Origin: Cryptomeria japonica | Taxonomy: Eukaryota; Streptophyta; Pinopsida; Cupressales; Cupressaceae | Assembly: GCF_030272615.1 (NCBI RefSeq) | Contig: NC_081415.1 | Coordinates: 261,268,425-261,332,424, forward strand | Length of the DNA: 64,000 nucleotides | Direction of reading: 5' to 3' | Part shown: in pieces, positions 11,220-24,097 of the stretch | Layout of the letters: the number at the start of each line of letters is the position of its first letter | Position numbering within the stretch: the stretch's first letter is position 1 | Translations under genes and position numbers: made by a program | Notes under the pieces: generated by a model | Told to the model about the DNA's origin: nothing | Database searches by the model: none | What the model saw: the letters and a program-made list of their open reading frames with translations, nothing else

Positions 11220-14200
11220 GATTTTTTATCTTTCATGTTGTGGCATGACTACTACTAGCATATATATCTTAATCCTCGCTACCACACTAACACTAACATC
11301 TAGAATGCAACATTACTACTATTATTCATCAATGCATTATTAACTGTATGCATGATCACATAAATCAACATGAACATAACCAAGTATCATATTATGCGAG
11401 TGGAACATCTATTTTATTATTAACATAATAAAACCATATAGTGCATCTCCATTCCCTAAGGTATCTCAAGGTCACTACTTGACACTAAACTAACACATCA
11501 CATATTCATCTAGAACACCATATACTATCTTCCAACTAAATATTTACTTCCCATGTAACTATGATAAAACATAATCACATATGCATAACTCTCTCCCCTT
11601 TTATACTCTTTAGGTTCATTTTAAAGTACCAATCGAATGTTCCTAATACTCGTCTTTGCTCATTTGAACACTATAACACATCATGAAACTAAATGCATTT
11701 ATCCTTCTTTTACTAATGGTATTCGATTATTTCCTTAAGTGCATGCCATCAAGAATTCTATCCAAATACACACGCAAGCTCATAAAAACAAGTACTTATC
11801 TACATCCAAATAGGATTCCAATCTACTAAACAAATCAAGGGTCATGTGATACTACAAGAATAGTTACAATCTAATATATTTCAATCCCCTTATTTCAACA
11901 TAGGACTTCATTCTCAACATGATAAACATATCTATATCATGAACCACATACCAATACATCTTCTTATTACAATAGCATAGTTCATCTACATCAAGTTCAA
12001 TTACATAAGAGCACATGGAGAAATCACATAGTCTTTTTAGCTACATACCATCCTAATGCTTAATAATTTAAATTACGTAGACATATATTCATTTCCACAT
12101 CTACAAGACATCATAATATGGTGACATCTCTAATACATTAAAATCAGCACCATAGGACAACCGCATATTGAAAAGTCAAATATTCCATAGATATCCATAA
12201 CTACTCATTTGTTTCCATATTCCAAGTTAACTAATATTAAAGATTAACATCTTTCAAATCAAGACATACATGTTTGATAACATATTCAATACCTTTCATA
12301 GGATATACACAAGACATTACATTCATAACTCTCAGTCATTTAATTCATTTCTAATCAAAGTAACATATACAATAGAAATTTGATTACAACCATCTCACTC
12401 AATACATCTCATTCTAAATTCAATCTACTACAAGTCCTATTATACATGTTCTCAATATATAGAATACATAATCTTCTCTACAATTGTATCCTTCATTTCG
12501 CATGATATCAATTCAAGTTACTTAGAATATGCTTCAAGATCCATTCACATGATGAGATATTATAAATCCATGTCCATGCATGCTAACATCCAAGGAAGAA
12601 TATCCCAAAGGTAGAAGGCATCAATCACTTGACCATGTGGAAACAAATATGAACCATCCCCCATGCTAGGGGATGACATAAGGTTCCAACTCACACTCAA
12701 GACCCAAGATGACACCTATCAACCATAGGATACAACATGACACAACAAGACTCCAACATAAGAATACAACATCAAAATACATCACATGGCTAAGTCAAGA
12801 AATCAACCTCCAGAGGCACAATCAATCAACAAGGAAATATGGATAATGGACATATGTTGGGTAGAGTGTCATCACATGATAACCTCATGTGGCATCCATA
12901 TCCGCCTTGGAGTCACTCAAGGGAGATCAGGTATACCACTCCAACGGTCTTCCCAATCTAGGATCACAAAACCACCTCCCTGGGTCCGTCCAATTAGGGC
13001 ATACAACATCATATTTTTTATCATGATTAGGTGAATTCCTAAATACCAAACCCACTAATTGATTATTATTAATGTTATCACTTGCAATTAAACCATAAAC
13101 TCTTCATGTGATTCCATAGGTCTAGACCCCCTTCCTAGAGATCTAGTGCTCATAACCTAGGTCCAGCACATGTAAGAGCCCACTCTCCCAGCCATAGACC
13201 AAGGCCATAGAGTAGAAACATAACAAGATACATCTTACAACAAAATGAAACACAACATGGAAAGCATCCAAAATCCCATCACAAAATTGATACAAAGTTG
13301 AATCATAAAGAATGGCCATAAACATACCAACAAATACCATATAATCAAAGAATCATGCCATAAGCTCAAAGAATCATAATGAAACAATAAAGAGATATTT
13401 GAGAGAGATATAAACACATAAAAAAGGAAAAAATATGATTCCAACACATAAAATGATTCTCCACGGCGAGGCACAACAAATCCTCTTGTTGGAGTTGCAA
13501 TTAACCTTCCTCAACAACAAGGACACACTCAGCTTGTCGGAGCAACATAAGAATACCTCAACAGACAAGTGTAAACCCACTTGTCGAAGCAAAAATGCAT
13601 TCAACTATATCACAAATGAATATAATAGTGCCCAAAAATCATCAAAAGTAACAAGACATAGCCTCTGGAGTCAAAATCCATCAAAACCAACAAAACCTAG
13701 AAACTAAAAACAGTTCAGCCCATCCAAAATGTAGATTAGTGCATTAGGGGTGTTGAATGGAGTATATGCCCCAAACATTAGCACATCCACCCCAAAATTT
13801 AGTGCATCCAAGGCAAACATTAGCGGATATGGGTTAGAAAGCCAAAATGAAAGTTTTAAGAAGTCTGCAACTATTAGGTGTGCCTGGACTTGGGCAGGAG
13901 CTCAATCAGGGTCTGAGATTGACCTAGAAGACATGAGAAATCCATCATAAGGGAAAAATAAGGTTTACATAAGATCCATAAGTCCAAACATCCAAGAAAA
14001 CCGACTTCAATCAGCAAGAACTTCCACAAGGAGATCACAGACAAAGCAACTCCTGATCAAATCAATCCAAAAGGATAATGGACACTTAAAAGGTCATGTT
14101 CTAGGATAACAGGGGAAAACAAAGCCTCAACATGACATAATAAATTCTACAAGAATCACACATGAAAATAGAACAAATATGATGCAATAACCATTTCCAT

Positions 14201-15338
14201 TCCCGACAATGCACAAATGAAAACATATATTGCAAACATGAATATAACCGCCATGAAATTTCCTTTCAATAAACTAATATTATGCAATTAATCTTTTCCC
14301 AAAACCCCAAACAATCTTTTATAGACAATCTTTCCTGGAAGCAAAAACTGAGAATAAGGCAATTAGATCCAACTTGGAAAAAGAAACAATGAAGATGAAA
14401 TTTGAAGATGAAAGCTCCAAATCCAACAAGCTCCAAGTGTAAATCAAAACCAAGTCAAAATCCAGATCCTTCAAGCAAATCTGGAAATTTCTCCCGAAAG
14501 CCAACCTCTCGTGAATGCACAGGAAGCCGAATTTATTCAAAACTTAAACTCAAAACCTTAATAAAAGCCAACCAATCATATTAGTTCTAAAAAAATAATA
14601 TTTTACCAACCCTCACATAGTTCGAGAGAGATAATAAATAAATGTATTATCTACCTTCCACTATTCAACCAATTAGATGAAAGGGTAAGTAGTTTTATAA
14701 TAATTCCAATTAACCAAAGAGGGGTAGAAAGACAAATAATTAAATTATAGTTTACATACCCCATGATAATAATAACAATATTTATTCTCCCAATGAATAA
14801 TTAACCTCCACATAAATTAAATAAATAACCATGGATAATAATATTTATCCATAAATAAAATACCAAAGCCTTGGTTAAATAATATTAATTAATTAAATAT
14901 CAATAATTAAATAAATAGCCATAAATAAAGAATAACAATATAAAATCCAAAATGGCATCATTAGAATAAATAAAAATAAATAAATGTAAAATCCAACAAT
15001 TAACAATTAATAAAACTCAATTAAAATATAAATAAATAAAAGCTAATTAACAATAAATAATAATAAGCTCTTGATAAGCAATAAATCAAATGGTAAATAA
15101 ATTAAATTAATTAAACAATAAATAAATGATAGATCAAATAAATCAATAAGTCAAATAATTATGAAATCTCAACAATAAATTAAATATTCATTTAAACTAA
15201 ATCATAAACTAAAGTAAAATAAGATAAACTTCAAAAACCAATAAATAAATAAATAATTAGATAATATTAATATCTCAATCTAGCCACTTAATAAACTAAG
15301 CAATAGAATCAACAACCATACTCACAAGACCATATAAC
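11220..15338 (-). mobile_element. LTR-type retroelement DNA, minus orientation, no coding capacity
   Basis: There is no retroelement protein here. The part at 12620-13190 resembles 60170-60560 of the solo LTR at 59611-63351 in order and wording, for example ctgaccatgt, then a gctaggngat word, then a cgaccccc/gaccccc block. The part at about 11256-11590 is an inverted copy of 23719-24055. The last 750 bp are AT-rich aataaata-type DNA of the kind found in the other long LTRs. I infer a decayed long LTR of a gypsy family. Its left end is not defined; its right end is the copia insertion at 15339. Small frames at 12786-14584 look accidental. Confidence 0.5.
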
Positions 15339-16882
15339 TGTTGAACACAGAGTACCACTGAGAGGGGGGTGAATAAGTGGTTCTTAGACTCTTCTCTTTT
15401 TAAGGCAACTTCATAATACCAATTGTTATCTTAAGTACTAAACAATCAAACCAGTAAAGCAAATGATGAGACCAGAGAAGACAACCACACAAATGCAACC
15501 CATGACACCAGATTTACGAGGAAAACCCAATATGGGAAAAACCTCGGTGAGAAATGTTGTTGGAGATTACTGCTCCAATCCACCCTCACAAGTGAAACAC
15601 TAAATTACAAAGATTTAGGGCACCAACCCTTGCACCAAGCTCCAACTTGGTGATGTATATTGAAATACAATTTAGATACAGTTATGGCTTCTTGTTGCAA
15701 ATGAATTTTGCAACTCTTTGGTCAAATAGATCTCTGCCGGTTAACAATATTCTCATCTTTACGGGATCTCACATTTCCCGTTATGAGATCACTCTCTCTG
15801 ATTATTGGACTCTCTTATCTCTCTATCTCATAGTCTCACAACTCACTGTGTCACACTTGGATGTTGCCTTGCTCAACAAAACCTTACCGGTTTGCTCAAC
15901 TGTCAAACCTACTACAGTTATACCGATACTCAATCACTATCGGCTAAACCCTCTCACTGGTTTTCTTGTTGACTCAATCTGCGACTTACTTAGAATAAAC
16001 TTTAAGGGAGATGATTCTTCTCTGCACTCAACCTCTCTTCCCTCTTCTTCTTCTCCACAAGCATCAATCTTTTATGTTTCGAGCTTCTATATTTATAATC
16101 ATGGGTTCCTGCCAAGAGTGCATTCAAACACTGTCGTGTTAGGTTTTCCTTTTCCAACTCAATCTGAATCCCCTTTGATTCGATATGATTTTCAGGGATA
16201 TGATCTTTATGACTACGATCAATCACTAGCCAAACATCGCATTTCAATGTGCATTTTCTAAATCTGGAGGTCTGCACCATGCTTTTTTAATTTTCTCTGA
16301 CACTCGCCATTAATGGCTTTGCTGTTTCCTTCACCTAACATGTACGAAGATCAAATCTTCTTGCAAGATCAGTGCTATTGCATTTCCAAATTGCCTTCCT
16401 CGAGCCGCAAGCTTCTAGCATCCTTCGTGACTTGAGGGTTCCTCATAAAAGTCGACCTGCTTGCAGATTTGTTACATCGATGCACACTCCACCAACCTGT
16501 GCAATACCTCCACTTGGCATCCAGCTATGATGGTTGTCAACATCCACCTTTGCTTGGATTCCTATGTCGGTTTGACATACTTTGTCGACCAAGGTTGACT
16601 ACCGGTTTAGTCTATTTTATCGATATGACTATCAAACATCCTTTCTGTTCTATTCACCAGTTGTTGTGCCTTCATAACACACAAATAACCTTCATCCCGG
16701 TTTATGCCTTACCGGTAAGCCTTCTTTACCGGTAGATGACCCAAGTCATGTTTACCAGTAGCCTTCCTTATGTCTTCTCACTCTCATATGTATTTCCATC
16801 ATATCGGTCAACACTTCTTACTTACCGGTGACCTTGCCAAACCAGTTGACATCAATGACAACTTATTGCCAAATTGCCAACA
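15339..16882 (-). repeat. 3' LTR of the copia element
   Basis: In element orientation the LTR runs from TGTTGGCAATTTGG (at 16882) to GTGTTCAACA (at 15339), with TGTTG/CAACA ends. It aligns with 22293-23718 over most of its length. It contains several ccggt-rich words and one copy of a 40-bp unit that is triplicated in the other LTR. Confidence 0.85.
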
Positions 16883-16897
16883 ATCTCCCCCTTTGGC
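16883..16897 (-). other. Polypurine tract of the copia element
   Basis: On the minus strand the 15 bases directly before the 3' LTR read TGCCAAAGGGGGAGA, with the following T then TG. This is the expected plus-strand priming site of an LTR retrotransposon, and it fixes the element's orientation. Confidence 0.8.
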
Positions 16898-16904
16898 ATT
16901 GATG

Positions 16905-19900
16905 TCAACTTAACAAAAGATACTTCATACCGGTACATTTCTCCCCCTTTGACACAATGACAAAGGGTACTGTACACTCCCCTTGTGATCCATATCGAGC
17001 TCCCCCTGAACCATATAAATTCTTCCTTGCTAAAGTGCATAAGATAGATGACACAACTCCCAACTTGTGTCGGAGGTACTCAAAGGTGCTTACCGATAAT
17101 GGTTTGGTGAAAATGTTTGCTACTTGTTCCCCAGTAGGGACATAATTCATCCTTACCTCCTGTCCTTCAACCTTCTCTCTAAGGAAATGATACTTGACAA
17201 CAATATGCTTTGTTCTAGAATGCATCACCACTTTGCTATGTTTATTGCACTCGAATTATCACACGGGATGAGAATAGGATCAGTGATGTCCACCTGTATG
17301 TCTTTGAGGGTCTGCTTCATCCAAAGCACCTGAGAGCAACATGTAGCAGCAACAATGTATTCTGATTCAGTAGTTGATAGAGAGACCGAGTCCTACTTCT
17401 TGCTATGCTATGAGACCAACCAGACACCTAGGAAGAATGCACCATCACTTGTGCTCTTCCGATCATCAATGCAACCTACCCAATCAGCATCAGTGTATGC
17501 TTCTAAGATGAATTCCCCTTGTTTAGGGTACCACAATCCTTAATCGAGTGTTCCATGTAGGTGCCTAAAGATTCTACTTACAACATTCATATGTGATTGC
17601 TTAGGTGAAGCTTGGAATCTGGCCACCATGCATACTACATGTACTATATCCGGTCTAGAAGTAGTTAGACACAATAGACTATCTATCATGGGAGTACTTA
17701 CCAGTTTACAATCATCCGGTTTAAATTTCTTCAACATTTCTTTTGCATACTTGATTTGTGATAAAGATTCCCTTCTCTTGTTGTAATATCTGCAAACCAA
17801 GGAAGTATGTCAATTCACCAAGCATTGACATCTCAAATTATGACTGTATCTTAACAGCAAATTCTTTGCAGAGGTGTCCTTATTGCCTCCAAAGATAATG
17901 TCATCTACATACACAACCATAATGATCATGTGGTTTCCATCTTTCTTTATGTACAAATTGTTGTCAACACTCCCCTTTTTGAATCCCTGCTCTTTCAGGT
18001 ACTGATCTAATCTTGAATACCATGCTCTAGGAGCTTGCTTTAGACCATACATGGTGTTCTTCAACCGACACACACACATTTCATCATTGTGCAACAGAAA
18101 CCCTTCTGGTTGCTTCATGTATACTTCTTCTAAATTTCCATTTAGGAAGGCAAATTTTACATCCATTTGATATACTTTATAACCCTTGTAGGCAGAGAAG
18201 GCTAGAAACATTCTAATTGCTTCTAATCTAGCTACCGATGCAAATGTTTCTTCAAAGTCAATTCCCTCTACATGAGAGTATCCTTTGCATATTAGTCTAG
18301 CTTTACACCTAACAATTTTACCTTCTTCATTCATTTTATTTTGGTAGACCCATTTAGTGCCAATGATGTTCTTGTCTTCCGGTCTAGGGACTAATTCCCA
18401 AGTCTTGTTCTTCTCAATCTGTTGCAGTTCTTCTTCCATGGCATCCATCCATTCTTGATTTTTATTGGCTTCATTGAATATTTTAGGTTCTACATTAGTC
18501 ATGAGGTAGAAGTTGACTTGTTCATCATTCCGGGTAAGTCTTCTTCTAGTTTGCACACCATCACTCTTATTTCTCAGAATTTTCTTTTCTAGGTGATTCA
18601 ACTGCACATAGCGGTTGGGATTGTTCTTGGATGCTTGTTTCGGTTCATTGTTTGACTGAGCTTCCTCACCTTCATCACCAGAATCATCATACCGGTTAAC
18701 CTATGGTTGAACTCCTTTGTTCATGTCCTCATCAACTTTTACATGCACACACTCAATGGCTCGTCTTAGTCTCTTGTTGTAGCATTTGTAGACCTTTCTA
18801 TTAGATGAGTAACCAAGGAAGATTCCTTCATCACTCCTGGAGTCAAAACTACCTAGACCATCCATATCTCTTTTGATAAAACACTCGAAATACTTTGAAG
18901 TATTTGACTGATGGCTTCCAGTCATACCACAAATCATAAGGTGTCATTCTGTTGTTTGTTCTTAATTGAACCCGATTCAAAGTATATGCAGTAGTATGAA
19001 CAACTTCCTTCCAATATGTGTCTGGCACGCTAGCCTCATTTAACATGGTTCTGGCCATCTCCTTAGTTGTCATGCTCTTTCTTTCTACCAGACAATTTTT
19101 CTGTTGTGTCCTAGGGGTTGAGTATTGCCTTATAATTCCATGTTTTTCACAATAATCTTCAAATTCGTTTGATGTGAATTCTCCACCCCGGTCTAATCTT
19201 AGACATTTTAGCTTGCACCCACTTTCTTTCTCCACCATCTTTCCTAAAGATCTTGAATCTATCAAATGCTTGTGACTTATCTTGCAAGAAGGCGACCCAT
19301 GTCATTCTTGAGTAATCATCAATAAAAAGCATAAAATATCTTTCACCGACAAGTTCTCTTGTCCTAGTTGGACCACACAGACCTGCATGCACAATTTCAA
19401 GTGGTATTGAGGTGTTGTTCTCTTTTGCCTTGAAGCTCACCTTAGTTTTCTTTCCTTTCACACATTCATCACAAAATGTGTGTATCAGTTTGATGATGGG
19501 TGGAATATTCCTCACACACCCCTTTCTGCTTACTACAACTAGGTTATCAAATTTTATGTGGCCTAATCTTTAGTGCCATAGGCAACCTTCATCAATCTAT
19601 CCTAACATGCATTGGGACTCATAGCATTCCTTCAGATTATAAACATTACCATATGTTCTCTTTCCTTCTGCCACAACCTGACCGGTATTGTCTTTCTTTA
19701 TCTAGGAACGAGTTGAGTCAAAAGTGAATTTATAACCTTTGTCACACATCTGACTCACGCTCAACAGATTGTTCTTTAGGCCTTCCACATAATATACATC
19801 ATGTGCCTTCAATTTTCCATCAATACTTAGAGTACCTTTTCCCTTTATTTTGATGGATGAGTTGTCTCCAAATCCTATTGAACCACCATTCCAGTCTTCA

Positions 19901-22230
19901 AGTTTGATGAATTTCTTTTTGTCACCAGTCTTGTGGTTGGAGCAACCACTGTCTACAATCCATAGATTTTTCCTTTTAGCATGTAAGGTAGTCTGCACTA
20001 TCAGACTTGATTCTGCCTTTTCTTTTTCTTTCTCAACCCATACCGATTTGGTTTCCTTCTTCTTGTCAGCTGCTATTTTGTGCTCAGGTTCAACTACCGG
20101 TTCTTGATTAGGATTTGTCTTCTTCTACTTGATCTTCCTATTTTTACACAACCTTGCTATGTGTCCAAACTCCTATTTTTACACAACCTTTCTATGTGTC
20201 CAAAATCTTGACAGTTATAACATTTCACATTTTCATTTAAGGGTAAATCCTTAAAATTATTGTAGGGCATCAGTTTATTCTTCCTACATTCAAAAATTTT
20301 ATGACCATATCCATTGTACTGATAACAAACAACATTTATATCCTAGAGTGCATTAAAAGGATTTTTTGCTTTCATAACTCATAGAGGGATTATTGGTTAA
20401 TCTATAGTCATCTATTCTATGCCCAAATTTGTTACACTAGTAACAGTAACCATGGAAGTTTGAAACATACCGGTTAGCTTGCCTAGGTCCTGCAAAGGAT
20501 TGCCTCACTGAGGGTCTTCTCTTCACGTTGTTGACTTTGGTGAATCCTTCATGGTCATCTCTTGCATTTCTCCTTGAATCTACATGTCGGTATGATGAGT
20601 GTGGCCTCTGGTTCATTGCTTGTGTATACTAGTTTTTGTGGGCATTTCCAACAACATCTGCATATATCTTTTTACTGGTATCCTTGCCTATAGTTAATGT
20701 CTTCTTTTCTTCACCTTCATTTGAAGAGGTGAACTTTATTTCTTTACTGAATGTGTCTTTGTTGTTTGAGCTTTGACCTTCTTCAAAGCCTAAGCCACCA
20801 GTATCTTTGGATTGTTTCTGTTTGTTCAACATCTTGTTTAAGGCTTCACTGTTGCCTTCATATTTGCTCCTTATTTTTATTTCTTCCTTACTTTCTTCAA
20901 GTTCCTTTCTGAGCTTCACTGTTTCTGCTTCCAGATCTTGATACTCCTTTTCCTTTTTCATAAGATCAGAGGATGTAACTTCACATATTCTCTTGGTTTC
21001 TTCCAGCTACAGTTTCAAGTCAGATATGACTTGACTGGACTCATCTAGGGATTGCTTCAAGAGACCTTGTTCATCTACTACAACATGCTTGACCTTCTTG
21101 AGTTATCTTCTTGTTTTACTCAGTTCCTCAAGGGCACTTATAAGCTCTCCTTCTAAATCCACGTCAACCTCAATATCCTCTTCTTCCTCATCTTCATCAA
21201 CTGGTTCATCAAGTGCCATAAAGAGATTAACTTTTCTGTCATTCTCATGGTATTCATCTTCTTATGTACTTCCTTCATCTGTGTCATCATCCTCAATGGT
21301 ATAGAGGTTGTTCTACTTTCGGTAGCCTCTTCTTCCTTGCCAGTAGACATTTCTTTCTCTATCTTTGCCAACAGATTTGCTAAACTCTCTTGACTCATCT
21401 CCACCGGTTTCATTGTAAGGATATTTTGCAGCAAAGTGTCCAACCTTACCACAGTTGAAACATTTGAGCGGTAGCTTTCCTTTATACTTGCCGGATCCTC
21501 TTTTGAGCTTTCTGAAATTTTTTTTTACATCTGCATCAAAGTCTTCACTGGATCCTTTATGAGCAAATACTTCTTTGCCCTTTGGGTGGTGTTGAAAACC
21601 GCTTCTTTCCTTAAGGAAGCATCATCGGTTGTTCTCATCTCATAGGTTGTTAGTGAGCCAAATAGTTCATTCATTGAAAATACCTTCAGATCCTTGGCTT
21701 CTTCTATGGCATACACCTTTGTATCATACTTAGGTCTAAGAGACCTAAGTACCTTCTTGACAAAGATCTCATCTGCAATGTCTTCTCTAAGTCCGTTGAT
21801 GGTATTCACAGTTTCATCAAATCTGTGAAGGTAGTCTGCAATATTTCCGTCATCCTTCATCTTGATGCCCCAAAGTTGGCCCCTTAGTGCTTGTAACTTG
21901 GCCTCTTTGACTTTTGCATCTCCTTCAAATAACCTCTGCATTTTATCCTAGGTTTCCTTGGCAGATGCACAGTGCATGACCTTGACAAACTCATTATCAG
22001 ATAGCCCACTCAAAATAGCATGTTTGGCCTTTGCATTGTTCTCATACTCCTTCTCATCATCCAGATCAGTGGGAGGAACATTAGGGACGACATACCCACT
22101 CTTGACAAACATCCACACATCAAAACCAAGGGAGGAAATATAGGTCTCCATTCTTCTACTTCAAAAGGCATAGTTGGATCCATCAAACATGGGGGATTTT
22201 GAGGAAGTAGACTCATTTCTTGCCATTGTT
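16905..22230 (-). pseudogene. Copia gag-pol polyprotein, broken by stops and frameshifts
   Basis: From the N-terminal side: a UBN2-type gag (about 21525-22230, containing LQALRGQLWGIKMKDDGNI); a zinc knuckle near 21409-21450; acidic and coiled-coil stretches (20629-21450); three more knuckle-like motifs near 20445, 20325 and 20215; and a protease with WIVDSGCSNH (19702-19998). Then come an integrase (18849-19515, with HTFCDECVKGKK and LRLDRGGEF), RT (17810-18607) and RNase H remnants (16905-17231 with EQVANIFTKPL, and 17540-17800). Pieces lie in different minus-strand frames, so at least five disruptions are needed to explain them. Several knuckle ligands are lost. Confidence 0.88.
17810..18607 (-). 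CDS. Copia reverse transcriptase segment (265 codons open)
   Basis: This is the best preserved piece of the polyprotein. It opens with the copia RT N-terminal signature ([20 protein letters not shown]), then [52 protein letters not shown] and the catalytic box [11 protein letters not shown]. The invariant first-motif aspartate (DVKFAFL) and both catalytic YVDD aspartates are present, although the usual VKTAFL reads VKFAFL. The frame ends shortly after the YVDD region and continues in another frame as RNase H, so this is a fragment of a pseudogene. The N-terminal limit is arbitrary, because upstream sequence continues in the same polyprotein. Confidence 0.85.
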   Translation of the reverse strand: MQLNHLEKKILRNKSDGVQTRRRLTRNDEQVNFYLMTNVEPKIFNEANKNQEWMDAMEEELQQIEKNKTWELVPRPEDKNIIGTKWVYQNKMNEEGKIVRCKARLICKGYSHVEGIDFEETFASVARLEAIRMFLAFSAYKGYKVYQMDVKFAFLNGNLEEVYMKQPEGFLLHNDEMCVCRLKNTMYGLKQAPRAWYSRLDQYLKEQGFKKGSVDNNLYIKKDGNHMIIMVVYVDDIIFGGNKDTSAKNLLLRYSHNLRCQCLVN

Positions 22231-22278
22231 TTCTAATTCTAGAATCTACCCAAGGTTTATAAATAACCAGGAACCTAA

Positions 22279-22290
22279 GCTCTGATACCA
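22279..22290 (-). other. Primer binding site, initiator tRNA-Met type
   Basis: The minus strand reads TGGTATCAGAGC, which matches the 3' end of plant initiator tRNA-Met. It lies two bases inside the 5' LTR end (…TTCAATA, the expected CAACA with one change). Confidence 0.9.
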
Positions 22291-22801
22291 ATTATTGAAC
22301 ACAGAGTACCACTGAGAGTAGGGTGAATCAGTGGTTCTTAGACTCTTCTCTTTTTAAGGCAATTTCATAAGATCGGTTGTTATCTTAAGTACTAAACAAT
22401 CAAACCAGTAAAGCAAATGATGAGACCAGAGAAGACAATCACACAAATGCAGCCCACGACACCGATGTATGAGGAAAATCCAATATGGGAAAAACCTCGG
22501 TGAGAAATGTTGCTGAGACTACTACTCCAATCCAGCCTCACAAGTGAAACACTGAATTACAATGATTTAGGGCACCAACCCCTATTGATTTAGGGCACCA
22601 GCCCAAGGAGCACTAACCCTTGCACAAAGCTCCAACTTGGTGATGTATATTGAAATACAATTTAGATACAGTTATTGCTTCTTGTTGCAAATGAATTCTG
22701 CAACTCTTTGGTCAAACAGATCTCTGTCGGTTAACAGTCTTCTCTTCTTTACGAGATCTCACACTAATGGTTATGAGATCACTCTCTCTGATTCTTGGAC
22801 T

Positions 22802-22805
<4 letters not shown>

Positions 22806-22847
<42 letters not shown>
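22806..22847. repeat. (CT)n microsatellite within the copia 5' LTR
   Basis: About 20 uninterrupted CT units are present. The other LTR has only ctcttatctctctatctc at the same position, so the expansion happened after insertion. Confidence 0.95.
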
Positions 22848-22850
<3 letters not shown>

Positions 22851-23476
22851 GTCTCACAACTCACTGTGTCACACTTGGATGCCGCATTTCTCAACCAAAC
22901 CTTACCGGTTTGCTCAACTGTTGAACCTACTACAGTTATACCGGTACTCAATCACTGTCGGCTAAACCCTCTCACCGGTTTTCTTGTTGACTCACTCTGC
23001 AACTTACTTAGAATAAAATCTAAGGGAGACGATTCTTCTCTGCACTCAACCTCTCTTCCCTCTTCTTCTTCTCCACAAGCATCAATATTTTTTGTTTCTA
23101 GCTTCTATATTTATAATCATGGGCTCTCACCAAGAGTGCATTCAAACACTATCATGTTAGGTTTTTCTTTTCCAGCTCAATTTGAATCTCCTTTGATTTG
23201 ATCTTCTTTTCAGGGATATGATCTTTATGACCATGATCAATCACTAGATAAAATTTGCATTTCAATGTGCGTTTTCTAAATCTTGAGGACTGCACCATGC
23301 TTTTTGTTTTTCTCTGACACTCGCCATTAATGGCTTTGCTGTTTCCTTCACCTAACAGGTACGAAGATCAAATCTTCTTGCAAGATCAGTGCGATTGCTT
23401 TTCCAGTTTGCCTTCCTCGAGCCACAATCTTCTGGAATCCTTCGTGACTTGTGGGTTCTTCATAAAAGTCAACTTG

Positions 23477-23596
23477 CTTGCAAATTTGTTACATTGATGC
23501 ACACTTCACCGACCTACTTGCAGATTTCTTACATCGATGCACACTCCACCGACCTGCTTGTATATTTGTTACATCGATGCACACTCCACTGACCTG
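23477..23596. repeat. Three tandem copies of a 40-bp unit
   Basis: The unit, with the core ttacatcgatgcacactcca, starts near 23477, 23517 and 23557. The partner LTR holds one copy near 16460. It is a post-insertion tandem expansion. Confidence 0.85.
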
Positions 23597-23718
23597 TGAA
23601 ATACCTCCACTTGGCATCCAGCTATCATGCTTGTCAACATCAACCTTTGCTTGGATTCCTATGTCGGTTTGACATACTTTGTAATCAAGGATCATTGTCG
23701 GTTTAGTCTATTTTACCA

Positions 23719-24055
23719 TGTGTTAATGTTTTATCATAGTTGCATGGGAAGTAAATGTTTAGTTGGATGATAGTATATGGTGTTCTAGATGGATATGTGA
23801 TGTGTTAGTTTAATGTCAAGTAGTGACGTTGAGATAGCCTAGGGAATGGAGATGCATTATATGGTTTTATTATGTAGTTATGTTAATGATTAAATAGATG
23901 TTTTGCTTGCATAATATAATTCCACGGTTATGTTCTTATTGATTTATGTATTCATGTATATAGTTAACAATGCATTGATGAATAATGGTGGTAATGTTGC
24001 ATTAGTAAATACTAGTAATAGCGTAGTTGTAATGGTTATCTTAAAAGAATTTTTT
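23719..24055 (+). mobile_element. Fragment of LTR-type DNA, inverted copy of 11256-11590
   Basis: The reverse complement of this segment matches 11256-11590 over most of its length (shared words include ttcatcaatgcatt, atctccattccct and tagaacaccatatact). It therefore comes from the same element family as 11220-15338 but lies in the opposite orientation. The sequence at 24056-24092 is unassigned. Confidence 0.75.
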
Positions 24056-24097
24056 TTTAATCTCTTTTTGTTAGTAGATTTTGGTTTATTTATCTAG

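Larger units (their letters stand above)
15339..23718 (-). mobile_element. Degenerate Ty1/copia retrotransposon, minus orientation
   Basis: The order read on the minus strand is 5' LTR (22293-23718, truncated), primer site, gag, zinc knuckles, protease, integrase, RT, RNase H, polypurine tract and 3' LTR (15339-16882). This is the copia order, with integrase before RT. The 5' LTR lacks about 260 bp of its outer end, where it abuts the inverted fragment at 23719, so a target duplication cannot be checked. The coding region is broken by several stops and frameshifts. It is an immobile relic unless supplied in trans. Confidence 0.9.
22293..23718 (-). repeat. 5' LTR of the copia element, outer end missing
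   Basis: It aligns with 15339-16882 from the inner end outwards and stops near tagtctattttac at 23718, leaving about 260 bp absent. It differs from its partner by a long CT microsatellite (22806-22847) and by three copies instead of one of a 40-bp unit (23477-23596). Confidence 0.85.

Noticed and set aside
12786-14584. Several 60-90 codon ORFs
   Set aside because: They sit in LTR-type DNA and show no motifs; overlapping frames on both strands suggest chance.
22712-22951. ORF with a long Arg-Glu run
   Set aside because: Translation of the (CT)n microsatellite.
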